IMG/VR virus record: IMGVR_UViG_3300028393_000083
Coordinates: 1 to 56,134 of that record
Reading direction: 5' to 3' (one strand)
Source: a virus
Length of the DNA: 56,134 nt
Shown here: piece after piece, positions 17,144 to 25,042 of the stretch
Layout of the letters: every line of letters starts with the position of its first letter
How positions within the stretch are numbered: the stretch's first letter is position 1
Notes under the pieces: model-generated
The model's input: only the letters and a program-made list of their open reading frames with translations
Database searches by the model: none
What the model was told of the DNA's origin: nothing
Made by a program: the position numbers and the translations under genes

Positions 17144-17240
17144 ATGTTTGTTTTTATGTAGGAAATTATTAAGTCTTGATGCGGGAACATGCTAATACAC
17201 TCATAATTTAACGTGGTTAAGTTGTGGTTTCCTTGCGGAA

Positions 17241-18005
17241 TTATTCTACACTATTTCTGACCCAGTGTAAACAAAAAAGTGTATAAAACTGAATTATTTT
17301 TTCACCGTTGATTTTCGACGGCTTACGCAATTTCTTTAGGTATTCCCACCCTTTTTCCAGAAAAATCCCGTATTTCATGAATTCTTTTGACTCGCCATAC
17401 CAGCCAATACCGAACGGGTTATGACATTCCACAATGATGATTTCTCCGGATTTCAGCTCTGCTACATCAATCGTTCCACACCAACTTTTCGGAATCTCAA
17501 GACCAACTGGTAATGGCGGAGATTCCGATTCTTCCTCCTTCGGATCATGAGAGTACCAGCCATCACAAATCATTTCTCCATGGACAATATAATAACGTCC
17601 TTCTTTTACGATTTCAACAAGGGTTTGCAATTCATATGGTCCAACGGGAAGTTCATCATATACTTTTAAAGGATCATAGATAAATCCATCAAATCTCTTA
17701 AATGCATCCGCAGGTTTCACAAACGTTTTTTCGTGAATATTATCAAGATCATTAGCGTACCAAATTTTCCGACCAGCAAATTCTTTTGTAAATTCTGGAA
17801 AATAATCTGGAACAAATGTTCGATTCAGAGCTTTTTGAACAATCTCAACAGAACCAGAAATCATTACACCTTCTTCAATATCTTCATATGGAATTTCTGA
17901 TAAATCTCTAAATAATCTTAATCTTCGATCAGTTTCCATTGCATATCTTGCTAATGCTTGAGATTCTCTAGAACCTCCATCAAACAAATGCCAAATATTT
18001 TTCAT
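17241..18005 (-). CDS. R2K-clade ATP-grasp protein
   Basis: Start chosen at MKNIWHLFDGGSRESQAL, next to the upstream stop. Features of phage ATP-grasp proteins of the R2K group are visible: FVKPADAFKRFDGFIYDP (the Lys and following strand), a central YIVHGEMICDGWYS, and IIIVECHNPFGIGWYG (metal-binding acidic and Asn residues). These enzymes are thought to form peptide-like amide bonds, often near other modification genes. The last about 15 codons coincide with a promoter module and may be a late extension of the frame. Confidence 0.65.
   Translation of the reverse strand: MKNIWHLFDGGSRESQALARYAMETDRRLRLFRDLSEIPYEDIEEGVMISGSVEIVQKALNRTFVPDYFPEFTKEFAGRKIWYANDLDNIHEKTFVKPADAFKRFDGFIYDPLKVYDELPVGPYELQTLVEIVKEGRYYIVHGEMICDGWYSHDPKEEESESPPLPVGLEIPKSWCGTIDVAELKSGEIIIVECHNPFGIGWYGESKEFMKYGIFLEKGWEYLKKLRKPSKINGEKIIQFYTLFCLHWVRNSVE
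17243..17271 (-). promoter_or_regulatory. Strong early promoter with a conserved upstream module
   Basis: TTTACA, 17 nt, TAGAAT. The DNA immediately upstream (ACTTTTTTG next to the -35) and a palindrome 33 nt further up (17305-17321) closely match those at 28764-28844; the module at 48640-48717 is a looser match. Most of the module lies inside the 3' end of the ATP-grasp gene. Confidence 0.75.
17305..17321. promoter_or_regulatory. Operator-like palindrome
   Basis: CCGTTGATTTTCGACGG, an inverted repeat with one mismatch, 33 nt upstream of the -35 at 17266-17271. The same motif class occurs at 28830, 48702 and 48812. Confidence 0.5.
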
Positions 18006-18009
18006 ATTA

Positions 18010-19065
18010 TTAAATCTCAATGAAATCTTTCCAGATATATGCAGAATTTTTTACATACTTTTTTAGACCTCTTTTATGGAGATACACATTAATCTTTGGG
18101 AATGTATATGATAAGCAAAGAGCATCAATCATACTTTTATGATCTGTCGCCTTTGCAGAAAACATTCTTGATGCCCATGGGATTTCTTTATGAGTAACAA
18201 TTATTGGAACATTACAACTAATAAAATCTGCAGATACTATATTGAACGTCTCACTTAAACTTATTTGCATACCCATATCCATTGTCGCACATAATTCAAG
18301 GAATTCTGGCCGAGGGAGCCAATCATGACATATCAATTTATGCCCAATAGAATTCAAATGCTTGAACATCTCAAATAGATTCTTCATCGCACTATCACCT
18401 TTTTGTTCAATGCGACTACTATTAATATGAAAATGTAGTTTCTTTCCAATAATATTGACAAAATCTAATGCAGCAATAGCTTGTGCCAAATGATTCTTGA
18501 GAGGACGAATAGCGCCAAAGCAAGCAATGTCAATATGGTCTTTACACTTATTAAGGTTCTTACAAGATAAATCATATACAGGATAGTAATTCGGTAAATA
18601 AACGATCTTATCCTCAATATTATGAGTATGAAGAATTGTTTTAAGTACAATCTCCAGGGAATGTTCCATCCGGGGAGAATTAACCCCAACCATAACATTT
18701 GGAATATGACAATATTCTCCAATCCATTTCAAAGCAATACCTTCACCTGCAAGAAATGGAACTTCAGAATGAATACGAACAACCCACTTGATTTTAGGAT
18801 ATAGTCTCTGGAGTTGTGCAAGTTTCTCAGGTGTTACCCATAAAGCTTCTATAATAACAAGAGTAGCCCTATGCTTTACAATTTCGTGTTCAATAGAGTT
18901 GGCATCATGCACAACAGAAATATTACTAATATATCCATTCTCGATAAGCATATCGGAAACATATTTTGCTGAGTTATAAAGACCTGAACTTAAACTCAGA
19001 TTACTAGAACTTTTCTCATTATAGATTTCACGATGTTTGAGAATGAAGAGAATAGATTGCGTCAT
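18010..19065 (-). CDS. GT-B glycosyltransferase-like protein
   Basis: The 351-aa protein has the two-lobed layout of phage GT4-like enzymes: a C-terminal lobe with IACFGAIRPLKNH (nucleotide-sugar lobe start), LICHDWLPRPEFLELCATMDMGMQIS, and SADFISCNVPIIVTHKEIPW. The classic EX7E is weak (SETFNIVSADFI carries only the first part). Substrate could be virion protein or modified DNA bases; hydroxymethylcytosine glucosylation is one possibility given gp42 in the same genome. A late promoter lies 9 nt upstream. Confidence 0.7.
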   Translation of the reverse strand: MTQSILFILKHREIYNEKSSSNLSLSSGLYNSAKYVSDMLIENGYISNISVVHDANSIEHEIVKHRATLVIIEALWVTPEKLAQLQRLYPKIKWVVRIHSEVPFLAGEGIALKWIGEYCHIPNVMVGVNSPRMEHSLEIVLKTILHTHNIEDKIVYLPNYYPVYDLSCKNLNKCKDHIDIACFGAIRPLKNHLAQAIAALDFVNIIGKKLHFHINSSRIEQKGDSAMKNLFEMFKHLNSIGHKLICHDWLPRPEFLELCATMDMGMQISLSETFNIVSADFISCNVPIIVTHKEIPWASRMFSAKATDHKSMIDALCLSYTFPKINVYLHKRGLKKYVKNSAYIWKDFIEI

Positions 19066-19074
19066 ATATGAAAC

Positions 19075-19082
19075 TATTTATA
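19075..19082 (-). promoter_or_regulatory. T4-type late promoter for the glycosyltransferase
   Basis: TATAAATA on the minus strand, 9 nt before the ATG at 19065 and just past a terminator hairpin, so this gene starts a new late unit. Confidence 0.7.
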
Positions 19083-19085
19083 CTA

Positions 19086-19123
19086 AGAAAGGATTCATTT
19101 GTTTTTCTTCATGAATCCTTTCT
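19086..19123. terminator. 13-bp hairpin terminator
   Basis: AGAAAGGATTCAT pairs with ATGAATCCTTTCT. It separates the YqeY-like unit from the downstream glycosyltransferase promoter. Confidence 0.65.
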
Positions 19124-19209
19124 CATGTTATTAATTTAGAAGTTAATCAATTACTTTAATGAAATTTGTAACTATTGTATATATTCTCGTGTCATATTGT
19201 TTATGTTTG

Positions 19210-19662
19210 TTATTTCAAAATTTCCAGGATCTTTACTGAAACTGTTTTAGGATCTGCATGCCCATCTGCAATTTCCAGAACTTTCTTAATCACTATTCAC
19301 ACGTGTTTTCGGCCAGTTGCATTTTCTTCTGTAATCACTCTATTAATAATTTCTACAATTTCACAATCTTCTAATTGTTGTGGTAGAAATGATTCTAGAA
19401 TTGCAACTTTTAACTTTTCTTTTAATGCAAGTTCGGGTCGATTACCATTTGTAAATTGGGTAATACTATCTTTTCCTGAAGCAATCTTTTTTCGAATTAC
19501 TCCAAGAACTTCGGCATCTGTTAATTCAGTATTTACATTCCCTTTTCGTAAAGATGCATGGATCAATTCGGTTTTCAATGCCCGAAGTACAGTAAGTCGA
19601 GTATTTCCTGAATCTCGATTCTTGATTGATCGAGTTATTTCTAAGTCTATATTTAAAATCAT
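19210..19662 (-). pseudogene. YqeY/GatB-like protein with an in-frame TGA
   Basis: The first 121 codons match YqeY: LRALKTELIHASLRKG, LTDAEVLGVIRKKIASGKDS, RPELALKEKLKVAILESFLP. A TGA follows GRKHV, yet the same frame continues with VIKKVLEIADGHADPKTVSV and a natural stop, which is the expected C-terminal GxADxKxV block. So the gene is either broken by one nonsense change or read through. YqeY relates to the tRNA-binding tail of GatB; its role in a phage is unknown. Confidence 0.7.
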
Positions 19663-20198
19663 AATTTGTTTTCTAGTTTATTCAAAGCTTCAAAGAGGAG
19701 TCTTGCACTTAATCGAGAATCCGCAAGAGGTTCATGCGCAGGTAATTCATTAGGAAGTCGATCATATGTTTTCATTGGATCCATTCCCGCACAGAGCATT
19801 ACAGTTGCAATTTCATGCATAGGATATGGACTATCCTGGGATCGAGATGATATCATCTCATTATCAATACACACCCTTACAAAATTAGTTTCCACAGGAA
19901 AACCACACTCGACAAACACGACAGCATCATAAATAAGATTTGCATATATCCATTCATTCCAGAATACATCCTGAATTCTACATGGGCTGTTAAATTCAAT
20001 TGAAGATTCATGAACGGTCACATTATCATTAATCCATTGTCTATCTTCAAAAGAACCACCAGATGCATTACCAGAAAAACAATGAAACGCGAATTCTTTT
20101 ATACATGAACCATCTCTTCTATAAATTCCCCCAGCAACTGCAAATCCTTCCCCATATAAACCAACCGACTCTACATCAAAAATAAAATAATTCTTCAT
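19659..20198 (-). CDS. DnaQ-like (DEDD) 3'-5' exonuclease
   Basis: The 179-aa protein begins MKNYFIFDVESVGLYGEGFA, containing the DxE of exonuclease motif I. The C-terminal AHEPLADSRLSARLLFEAL supplies the H(x4)D of motif III. The middle (YDAVVFVECGFPVETNFV) fits motif II loosely. It is likely a stand-alone RNase T/oligoribonuclease-like or DNA exonuclease. It overlaps the upstream 28-codon gene by ATGA. Confidence 0.7.
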   Translation of the reverse strand: MKNYFIFDVESVGLYGEGFAVAGGIYRRDGSCIKEFAFHCFSGNASGGSFEDRQWINDNVTVHESSIEFNSPCRIQDVFWNEWIYANLIYDAVVFVECGFPVETNFVRVCIDNEMISSRSQDSPYPMHEIATVMLCAGMDPMKTYDRLPNELPAHEPLADSRLSARLLFEALNKLENKL

Positions 20199-20281
20199 AG
20201 TTTCAAAAATTTATAAGATATATAAAAAATAATTATCCAAACAATTATTTCACAAAAGGTTATTACTAAGTTTTTTAACAT
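20195..20281 (-). CDS. Membrane micropeptide, 28 aa
   Basis: A short ORF with a single hydrophobic helix (ITFCEIIVWIIIFYI) flanked by lysines. It overlaps the upstream stop and its own TGA overlaps the next gene's ATG (ATGA). Such double coupling argues that it is translated. Function unknown; small single-helix proteins are common among phage early genes. Confidence 0.5.
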   Translation of the reverse strand: MLKNLVITFCEIIVWIIIFYISYKFLKL

Positions 20282-20586
20282 AATTTTGGAACGGTCTCCA
20301 TCAGATACACTGAATTCATTGTCTTAAATCCATTTTCTGTAATTTCTGTAATAGGTGATGTTGCAAAGACCCCAGGAATTTCGACATCATTTCGGATATA
20401 TCTAAACATCCTCAAAGATTCTCCGATGATAGGTCCATCTAAAATTTCTCCAATAACCCAATAATCAACATTGGGGGAAAGACCAATATCATCTATAAGA
20501 GATTCTCTATATTCATCATGTGATACGGCTGTGGTAACTTGAAAGTTCACAGTTGGTTTAATTTTTGTTATTTTATGTAGTTTCAT
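20275..20586 (-). CDS. Hypothetical protein, 103 aa
   Basis: A strand-rich protein with YWVIGEILDGPIIGESLRMFRYIRNDVEIPG, reminiscent of a small barrel. No named family. Overlaps its upstream neighbour by 14 nt. Confidence 0.55.
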   Translation of the reverse strand: MKLHKITKIKPTVNFQVTTAVSHDEYRESLIDDIGLSPNVDYWVIGEILDGPIIGESLRMFRYIRNDVEIPGVFATSPITEITENGFKTMNSVYLMETVPKLC

Positions 20587-20788
20587 ATTTGTTTATCATA
20601 TATTGGTGCCAAGCTTCAGCAGCTTCTTCGGCAGAATTGTAATCTTCTCTGAGATCAGTTATATATGCAGATGCATCATGAATCTGGGCTCGGTTATCAA
20701 GTTCTTTTATTAGAAGCCAAATGTTTTCTCGAACTTCATTAATGTGAGCTAGTGTAGCCTGATCATGTTGTAATAGATTATCATTCAT
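20573..20788 (-). CDS. Hypothetical protein, 71 aa
   Basis: All-helical acidic protein (LIKELDNRAQIHDASAYITD). No family recognised. Confidence 0.55.
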   Translation of the reverse strand: MNDNLLQHDQATLAHINEVRENIWLLIKELDNRAQIHDASAYITDLREDYNSAEEAAEAWHQYMINKYETT

Positions 20789-20837
20789 ATATTATTTAAT
20801 AGATTTTTGCAATCAATCAGTGATTCTCATAGTAATT

Positions 20838-20963
20838 TTAATTCAGTAAATAGTTGTATACAAAATAAACATCAAGCCCCAATAAGATTATCAAACCTGT
20901 TAGTATTTTTCTATTATCGAATTGATGATCACCTGATAAAAAAGATAGCAAATACTTCTTCAT
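20838..20963 (-). CDS. Small membrane protein, 41 aa
   Basis: MKKYLLSFLSGDHQFDNRKI followed by one transmembrane helix (LTGLIILLGLDVYFVYNYLL). It fills the gap between two small genes and starts 1 nt after the upstream stop, as its neighbours do. Confidence 0.5.
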   Translation of the reverse strand: MKKYLLSFLSGDHQFDNRKILTGLIILLGLDVYFVYNYLLN

Positions 20964-20964
20964 A

Positions 20965-21159
20965 TTAAAAATCAAATTGAAGTTGTTTATGAGTTTTCAA
21001 ACAATCTCTTTTCAATTCATGTTTAATCATTTCAGATAAGTCTTGCAATATCTCCGAAATATCATGATCTGTGTATTCAAGTTTTGTAGGAATACTAGAT
21101 CCCATGCGGAATACAGTATTGATATTAGTGTCTTTGATTATTACTTTAATTCGGTTCAT
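20965..21159 (-). CDS. Hypothetical protein, 64 aa
   Basis: Start set at MNRIKVIIKDTNIN because it abuts the upstream reading frame's stop at 21161. A strand-rich N-terminus and a helical C-terminus; no family recognised. Confidence 0.5.
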   Translation of the reverse strand: MNRIKVIIKDTNINTVFRMGSSIPTKLEYTDHDISEILQDLSEMIKHELKRDCLKTHKQLQFDF

Positions 21160-21160
21160 A

Positions 21161-21356
21161 TTAAGGATTCTTTGTGAAATAGTCAATCATACATTTTGTG
21201 GAACAGAAATCAAATTGGGATTTTGTATGAGGAACCCATAGTGTTGTGCTTTCGTTTACAATATTCACATCAACCCAATCATTGAGTGCACTACCCCCCA
21301 TATTGAGGATTATTCTCAAATTTACAATTGTCACAAATACTTCGTGTTTGTTTCAT
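21161..21356 (-). pseudogene. Small Cys-pair (zinc-finger-like) protein with a frameshift at a G6 run
   Basis: Starts MKQTRSICDNCKFENNPQYGG, then hits TAG immediately after six consecutive Gs. Skipping one G restores an open frame, GSALNDWVDVNIVNESTTLW...FDFCSTKCMIDYFTKNP, so the intended product is about 64 aa with CxxC and CxxxC pairs. Possible causes are a real indel, a sequencing or assembly error in the homopolymer, or frameshifting on the slippery G run. Confidence 0.6.
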
Positions 21357-21424
21357 AGTAGTGGTAAATGAGTTGTAATTCCTTCAAAACAGTAATCCCA
21401 AGCAGGTCCAATGGCAATACTCAT
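21353..21424 (-). CDS. Micro-ORF, 23 aa
   Basis: MSIAIGPAWDYCFEGITTHL plus three residues. Its ATG overlaps the upstream gene's TGA and its TGA overlaps the next ATG, giving ATGA at both ends. This tight packing is the only support; no family is known. Confidence 0.35.
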   Translation of the reverse strand: MSIAIGPAWDYCFEGITTHLPLL

Positions 21425-21795
21425 AGATTTGAAAAGTAATAGAATGTACCAAATAAGGTAATGTAATGAATCATTTGATCAGCACCAATGATAACAAATG
21501 CATTGTGATAATCGTTCTCTTTGAATAGTAGAGATGATGCTTGGGATGTGCAATAATCAGTGAAGAAATGTGCAACACTATTAACTACTAACCAAAATGA
21601 CACATGTAACCAATTATGAAAATATATCGAGTTTAAAACTGTCATACAACATAGACCACTAATGTAAACATTAATATGTTCCCAAAGAGCTAAATTGGAC
21701 TTGGATTTATTCTTCGCCATTTCATCTGTTTGTAGAAAAAAGTCAAAGATCCAATGAATAATTAGAAATGTAAAAATAGTGTAAAGCGAGATCAT
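21421..21795 (-). CDS. DUF3307-type membrane protein, 124 aa
   Basis: The signature H(x2)FDFFLQTDEMAKNKSKSN, ALWEHINVYI, then VNSVAHFFTDYCTSQ with several transmembrane helices matches the DUF3307 family found in phages and bacteria. The invariant His/Asp/Gln residues in the membrane suggest a conserved but unknown activity. Confidence 0.7.
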   Translation of the reverse strand: MISLYTIFTFLIIHWIFDFFLQTDEMAKNKSKSNLALWEHINVYISGLCCMTVLNSIYFHNWLHVSFWLVVNSVAHFFTDYCTSQASSLLFKENDYHNAFVIIGADQMIHYITLFGTFYYFSNL

Positions 21796-21806
21796 AATTT
21801 TTAACT

Positions 21807-22343
21807 TTATTTCTCATTATAAGCTTCTTCAAGACGACGATAATCCTTCCAAAGAGTTGCTAATTCCAGTTTGAGCATTAGATTATCTTCACAGAGTTCT
21901 TTTTGATCAAGCTTCTCAACATCCTTCCAGTCCAATGCTTTATTAGCCAAGTCTTGAGCATATTCTGTACCATCTCGAATCATTTCAAGAGTTTCTTTAT
22001 ATATACAGTAATCATTTTGAAGACATTCGATAGTTTTCTCAACTTGGTCAATGTCAATATCTAGTCCAAGTATATCACACAACCTTTCTTCGGCTTCTGC
22101 ATACTTAGAATATTTCTCAACAAAGAAACCAATTCGTTCAGAAAGATTTTCGGGCTTGTGTGTAGTTACATTACCTACAGGAATCTCTCTCATACAATCA
22201 TTGATAATCTTCGATTGTTCAATAACTAATTTAGCAAGAGTTTCCCCAGCTTTTTTGTACTCTGCTATCTTTCGGTCAGCGTTTGCGAGTTGCTGATTAA
22301 GATTTGCTATCATTTCTAACGTATTTATTTGTATTGTTTTCAT
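21807..22343 (-). CDS. Coiled-coil protein, 178 aa
   Basis: Start set at MKTIQINTLEMIANLNQQ. Long helical heptads run through residues 8-50 and 105-175 (LMLKLELATLWKDYRRLEEA). No catalytic motif. It probably acts as an adaptor or structural early protein. Confidence 0.6.
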   Translation of the reverse strand: MKTIQINTLEMIANLNQQLANADRKIAEYKKAGETLAKLVIEQSKIINDCMREIPVGNVTTHKPENLSERIGFFVEKYSKYAEAEERLCDILGLDIDIDQVEKTIECLQNDYCIYKETLEMIRDGTEYAQDLANKALDWKDVEKLDQKELCEDNLMLKLELATLWKDYRRLEEAYNEK

Positions 22344-22350
22344 ATTATTT

Positions 22351-22533
22351 TTAATTAAAGTTTTCAGAATTGTCTCGGAATAACATATCAATAGTGGCAA
22401 GCTCAGCCAGAACTTCCTCTTGGTTTAAAGCTATATTTCGATAAATATAGATTCTTCCGCAAATATCTTTGAGAATTATCAGTTGTTCTTCGGGTGTGTA
22501 ATCAAGAATATTTTTTAGTTTCTCTTTTTCCAT
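22351..22533 (-). CDS. Hypothetical helical protein, 60 aa
   Basis: MEKEKLKNILDYTPEEQLII begins an all-helical acidic protein. The ATG is 5 nt after the -10 box of a well-formed promoter, which supports both its reality and a leaderless transcript. Confidence 0.6.
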   Translation of the reverse strand: MEKEKLKNILDYTPEEQLIILKDICGRIYIYRNIALNQEEVLAELATIDMLFRDNSENFN

Positions 22534-22538
22534 GGATT

Positions 22539-22567
22539 ATTATATCACATTTTTCAAGGAGCGTAAA
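22539..22567 (-). promoter_or_regulatory. Early promoter
   Basis: TTTACG, 17 nt, TATAAT; the ATG at 22533 follows after 5 nt. Confidence 0.7.
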
Positions 22568-22575
22568 TAAAATAA

Positions 22576-23655
22576 TCAGCAATTAAAATACCACCCTCGA
22601 TCAGTAAGTGTTAGTATTTGTTCAAATGCTGTTGTATATTGTTTACCACAAGTTTCAAGACTATACCTTGATCGTGCAATTTCAGCTACTTTACTACGAT
22701 CTATATCAGAACATTTTTCAATCGCTTCCAACCATTGTTGCAACATTTTACAGCGATAACCTGTAACTCCTTCAATTGAATTTGTTTCTTGAAAACAACC
22801 GTAATCAACACTAATCATTGGAGTTCCACAAAGAGCTGCTTCGATATTACTACCGCCTAGAGGTTCTATGTACTCAGTAGGAGCAAGAATTGCTCTCGCA
22901 TTACCCAAAAACTTAGATCTGTCTTTGCCAGTAATAGGATCTCGAAATATAATTTTAGATTCCCTCCATGGAGTAGTATCACCTTGGCCACATGCAATAA
23001 CTGGAAGGTTTATACGATTAGCAATTTCAGCGACGGTATTTAATCCTTTGGCTGAACAGATTCTCCCAAAGTATGCAATATATCCTTCAGGATTTAAATT
23101 AATATCCCAATCATCAATATCAAAATAATTCGGAATTACAAAATCAAAGTTCTTTCCAGAACTATTACTTTTGCCATAACAGAAATTACGCCATGCATGT
23201 GATTCAAAAATTTTAAAAGTTGATTCCATTTGATCTGGATAACCGATTCCACTTTCCACATGATAACAGTTCGGAAACAAAGAAACTACCTTTGAATGTG
23301 CAGTACCAAATGGATGGCAAATTATATCTCCATCCTTAACATTATTAAGTAATGCAATTAATAATCTTTTTTCAAATTCTATATGATGTGGAGAACCAAT
23401 TGTTGCAACGTCTCCATGGAAAATACTTTCTTTTCCAATAAGGGATTTGAGTTCGGTTTCAGAAAGAATTTGAATAATTCTATTACACCCCGATTCACTG
23501 TTTCCATTCGAGTATTCAATACAATCCCAACCTTCTCGCTGCATCATTTTTGCCCATCTCAAGACTTTTCCTGTAAATGCACAATGAGAATATTCTTGAT
23601 TTGGAATTGTGTGAAACAATCCAATCATGTGAAGAGATGTCCTATTATTGCTCAT
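22576..23655 (-). CDS. GT4-family glycosyltransferase
   Basis: The 359-aa GT-B protein has YIAYFGRICSAKGLNTVAEI at the start of the nucleotide-sugar lobe and APTEYIEPLGGSNIEAALCGTPMISVDYG, which holds the EX7E-type motif (EPLGGSNIEAALCGTP). It is more canonical than the enzyme at 18010. Target unknown: virion glycan or modified DNA. It overlaps the HAD gene end by 11 nt. Confidence 0.8.
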   Translation of the reverse strand: MSNNRTSLHMIGLFHTIPNQEYSHCAFTGKVLRWAKMMQREGWDCIEYSNGNSESGCNRIIQILSETELKSLIGKESIFHGDVATIGSPHHIEFEKRLLIALLNNVKDGDIICHPFGTAHSKVVSLFPNCYHVESGIGYPDQMESTFKIFESHAWRNFCYGKSNSSGKNFDFVIPNYFDIDDWDINLNPEGYIAYFGRICSAKGLNTVAEIANRINLPVIACGQGDTTPWRESKIIFRDPITGKDRSKFLGNARAILAPTEYIEPLGGSNIEAALCGTPMISVDYGCFQETNSIEGVTGYRCKMLQQWLEAIEKCSDIDRSKVAEIARSRYSLETCGKQYTTAFEQILTLTDRGWYFNC

Positions 23656-24169
23656 TATGAAGTTGAATTAGAAATTCTGTAACATCCAAAAATTCACCAT
23701 TCCCATATTCTACTCCATAGAAATCATCACATTGATAATAACGATCTGTATCGATCCCGATCAAATCAATCTTATTCATATTATATTTCCATGGTAGATT
23801 ATCGATAAGAACATTATTTTTATGAGCCATAGCGCATGGACAAGTTGTTCCTCCTCCGTATACAGTTGATGCCCAATGATTGTTAATCATTTCTTTATGG
23901 AAAATATGATCTTCATCAAACCCGAATTTACCCAGCTCATTAACTTTGGTAGCATAATCCTTGGTGGCAACAGTCAAAATATATACATTATCACGTCCAA
24001 CGAGATTACGAGAAAATTCAATAAGATCCAATGCTCTGGGATGAATGATTGAAAAATATCGTAATGCTCGTTCTCCAAGCACGAATGTGATATGATCCTG
24101 TTCTGGAGCAGGATATAAAGTATGAATTAGAGTCTCATCAAGGTCTATAAAAATACAATTGATTGCCAT
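23645..24169 (-). CDS. HAD-superfamily phosphatase-like protein
   Basis: FIDLDETLIHTLY is HAD motif I (DxDxT). NVYILTVATKDYATKVNELG fits motif II and the following helix, and HKNNVLIDNLP fits motif IV. At 174 aa it is a minimal HAD domain, possibly a nucleotidase or 5'-end phosphatase. A TATAAT box lies 6 nt before the ATG but its -35 is poor. Confidence 0.75.
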   Translation of the reverse strand: MAINCIFIDLDETLIHTLYPAPEQDHITFVLGERALRYFSIIHPRALDLIEFSRNLVGRDNVYILTVATKDYATKVNELGKFGFDEDHIFHKEMINNHWASTVYGGGTTCPCAMAHKNNVLIDNLPWKYNMNKIDLIGIDTDRYYQCDDFYGVEYGNGEFLDVTEFLIQLHNEQ

Positions 24170-24209
24170 TAATTTATTATATCAGGATTGGCTTGTAAAG
24201 GATAATTTA

Positions 24210-24428
24210 TTAAGAAATGATATCCCAATTATGAAGAAATTCTTTAAAGCTTCCTTCCCATCTAAAATCTCGATCTGTATTTACTAGAACGAAATCTCCA
24301 TTTAAATCTGCAGCAATTAATGTAGCAATAACTTCAGGATCAAGACTATATGAAGAATAGTTACGACCAAGCAATATTGAATATTTTTTACACAATTCGA
24401 TTTTTTCGGAATTATTCATGAGTTTCAA
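24210..24428 (-). CDS. Hypothetical protein, 72 aa
   Basis: Helical N-terminus (EKIELCKKYSILLG) and a strand-rich C-terminus (DFVLVNTDRDFRWEGSFKEF). Overlaps the upstream gene by 17 nt. No family recognised. Confidence 0.55.
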   Translation of the reverse strand: MKLMNNSEKIELCKKYSILLGRNYSSYSLDPEVIATLIAADLNGDFVLVNTDRDFRWEGSFKEFLHNWDIIS

Positions 24429-24804
24429 ATTCTATATCATCTGAGATTCCACACTCTTTACAACTATCCCAAAGAAGACTAAATTTATCATCACTAAAAT
24501 CTCCTTGTTTTAGAAAATGACAGAAACCATTTGCTTGTTTTGGAAATTGTAATATTTTATCCCAGAAAGGGCATTGTTTATAAGTACCATCTTCGCCTCG
24601 ACTATAACAATAAAGTGTATTCTTTGGAATAAATGAATGAGCTTCTTCTTCTGTCAATGCAGCTTCGATTACACATTCTTCATTAAGACTTGGCCAGATA
24701 CCCAGTGGATGTACTCCAGCATCAAGCAATTCTTGTTTGGTCGCATAGAGCCAATATAAATTTCTATTTGTGTAGAAATCATTAGGATAGTCTTGATAGT
24801 TCAT
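24412..24804 (-). CDS. Hypothetical protein with Cys pairs, 130 aa
   Basis: Start set at MNYQDYPNDFYTNRNLYWLY, downstream of the previous stop at 24809. The C-terminal part has SCKECGISDD (CxxC) and earlier Cys residues (YCYSRGEDGTYKQCPFWDK), so zinc binding is possible. Function unknown. Confidence 0.55.
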   Translation of the reverse strand: MNYQDYPNDFYTNRNLYWLYATKQELLDAGVHPLGIWPSLNEECVIEAALTEEEAHSFIPKNTLYCYSRGEDGTYKQCPFWDKILQFPKQANGFCHFLKQGDFSDDKFSLLWDSCKECGISDDIEFETHE

Positions 24805-24808
24805 ATTA

Positions 24809-25042
24809 TTAACAGTATGGTTGTTTAAATTTAACAAAGTAATCTTCACTAACTAATTCAAAGAAATGAGTCTTAATCATATTTCGTTTTTGAGCTTCTT
24901 TGACTATAGCAGCAATAGATTCTTCACTTTCAGCTTCTTTCATGGTGTTCCAATAAAAGTTATGGAATTTCTCCCAGGTTTTATTATCTGTTGAACAAAT
25001 GACTATAGTCTTTAAAGCTTTTTTAGTTCCTTTGATTTTCAT
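24809..25042 (-). CDS. Hypothetical protein, 77 aa
   Basis: Start set at MKIKGTKKALKTIVICSTD. A short alpha/beta protein with an acidic helix (EAESEESIAAIVKEAQKR). No family recognised. Confidence 0.5.
   Translation of the reverse strand: MKIKGTKKALKTIVICSTDNKTWEKFHNFYWNTMKEAESEESIAAIVKEAQKRNMIKTHFFELVSEDYFVKFKQPYC

Noticed and set aside
10349-19286. TGA recoding as tryptophan, suggested by in-frame TGA in tnpB copy 1 and the YqeY-like gene
   Set aside because: TGA is the natural stop of uvsX and gp47, and TGG is the normal Trp codon in conserved proteins, so the standard code holds.
19175-19753. Plus-strand 192-codon frame opposite the YqeY-like gene
   Set aside because: Antisense to a recognisable protein; no promoter or family resemblance of its own.
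24176-24199. Promoter for the HAD gene using TTTACA at 24194
   Set aside because: The TTTACA is only 12 nt from TATAAT, against 17 nt in all other promoters, so I do not list it.
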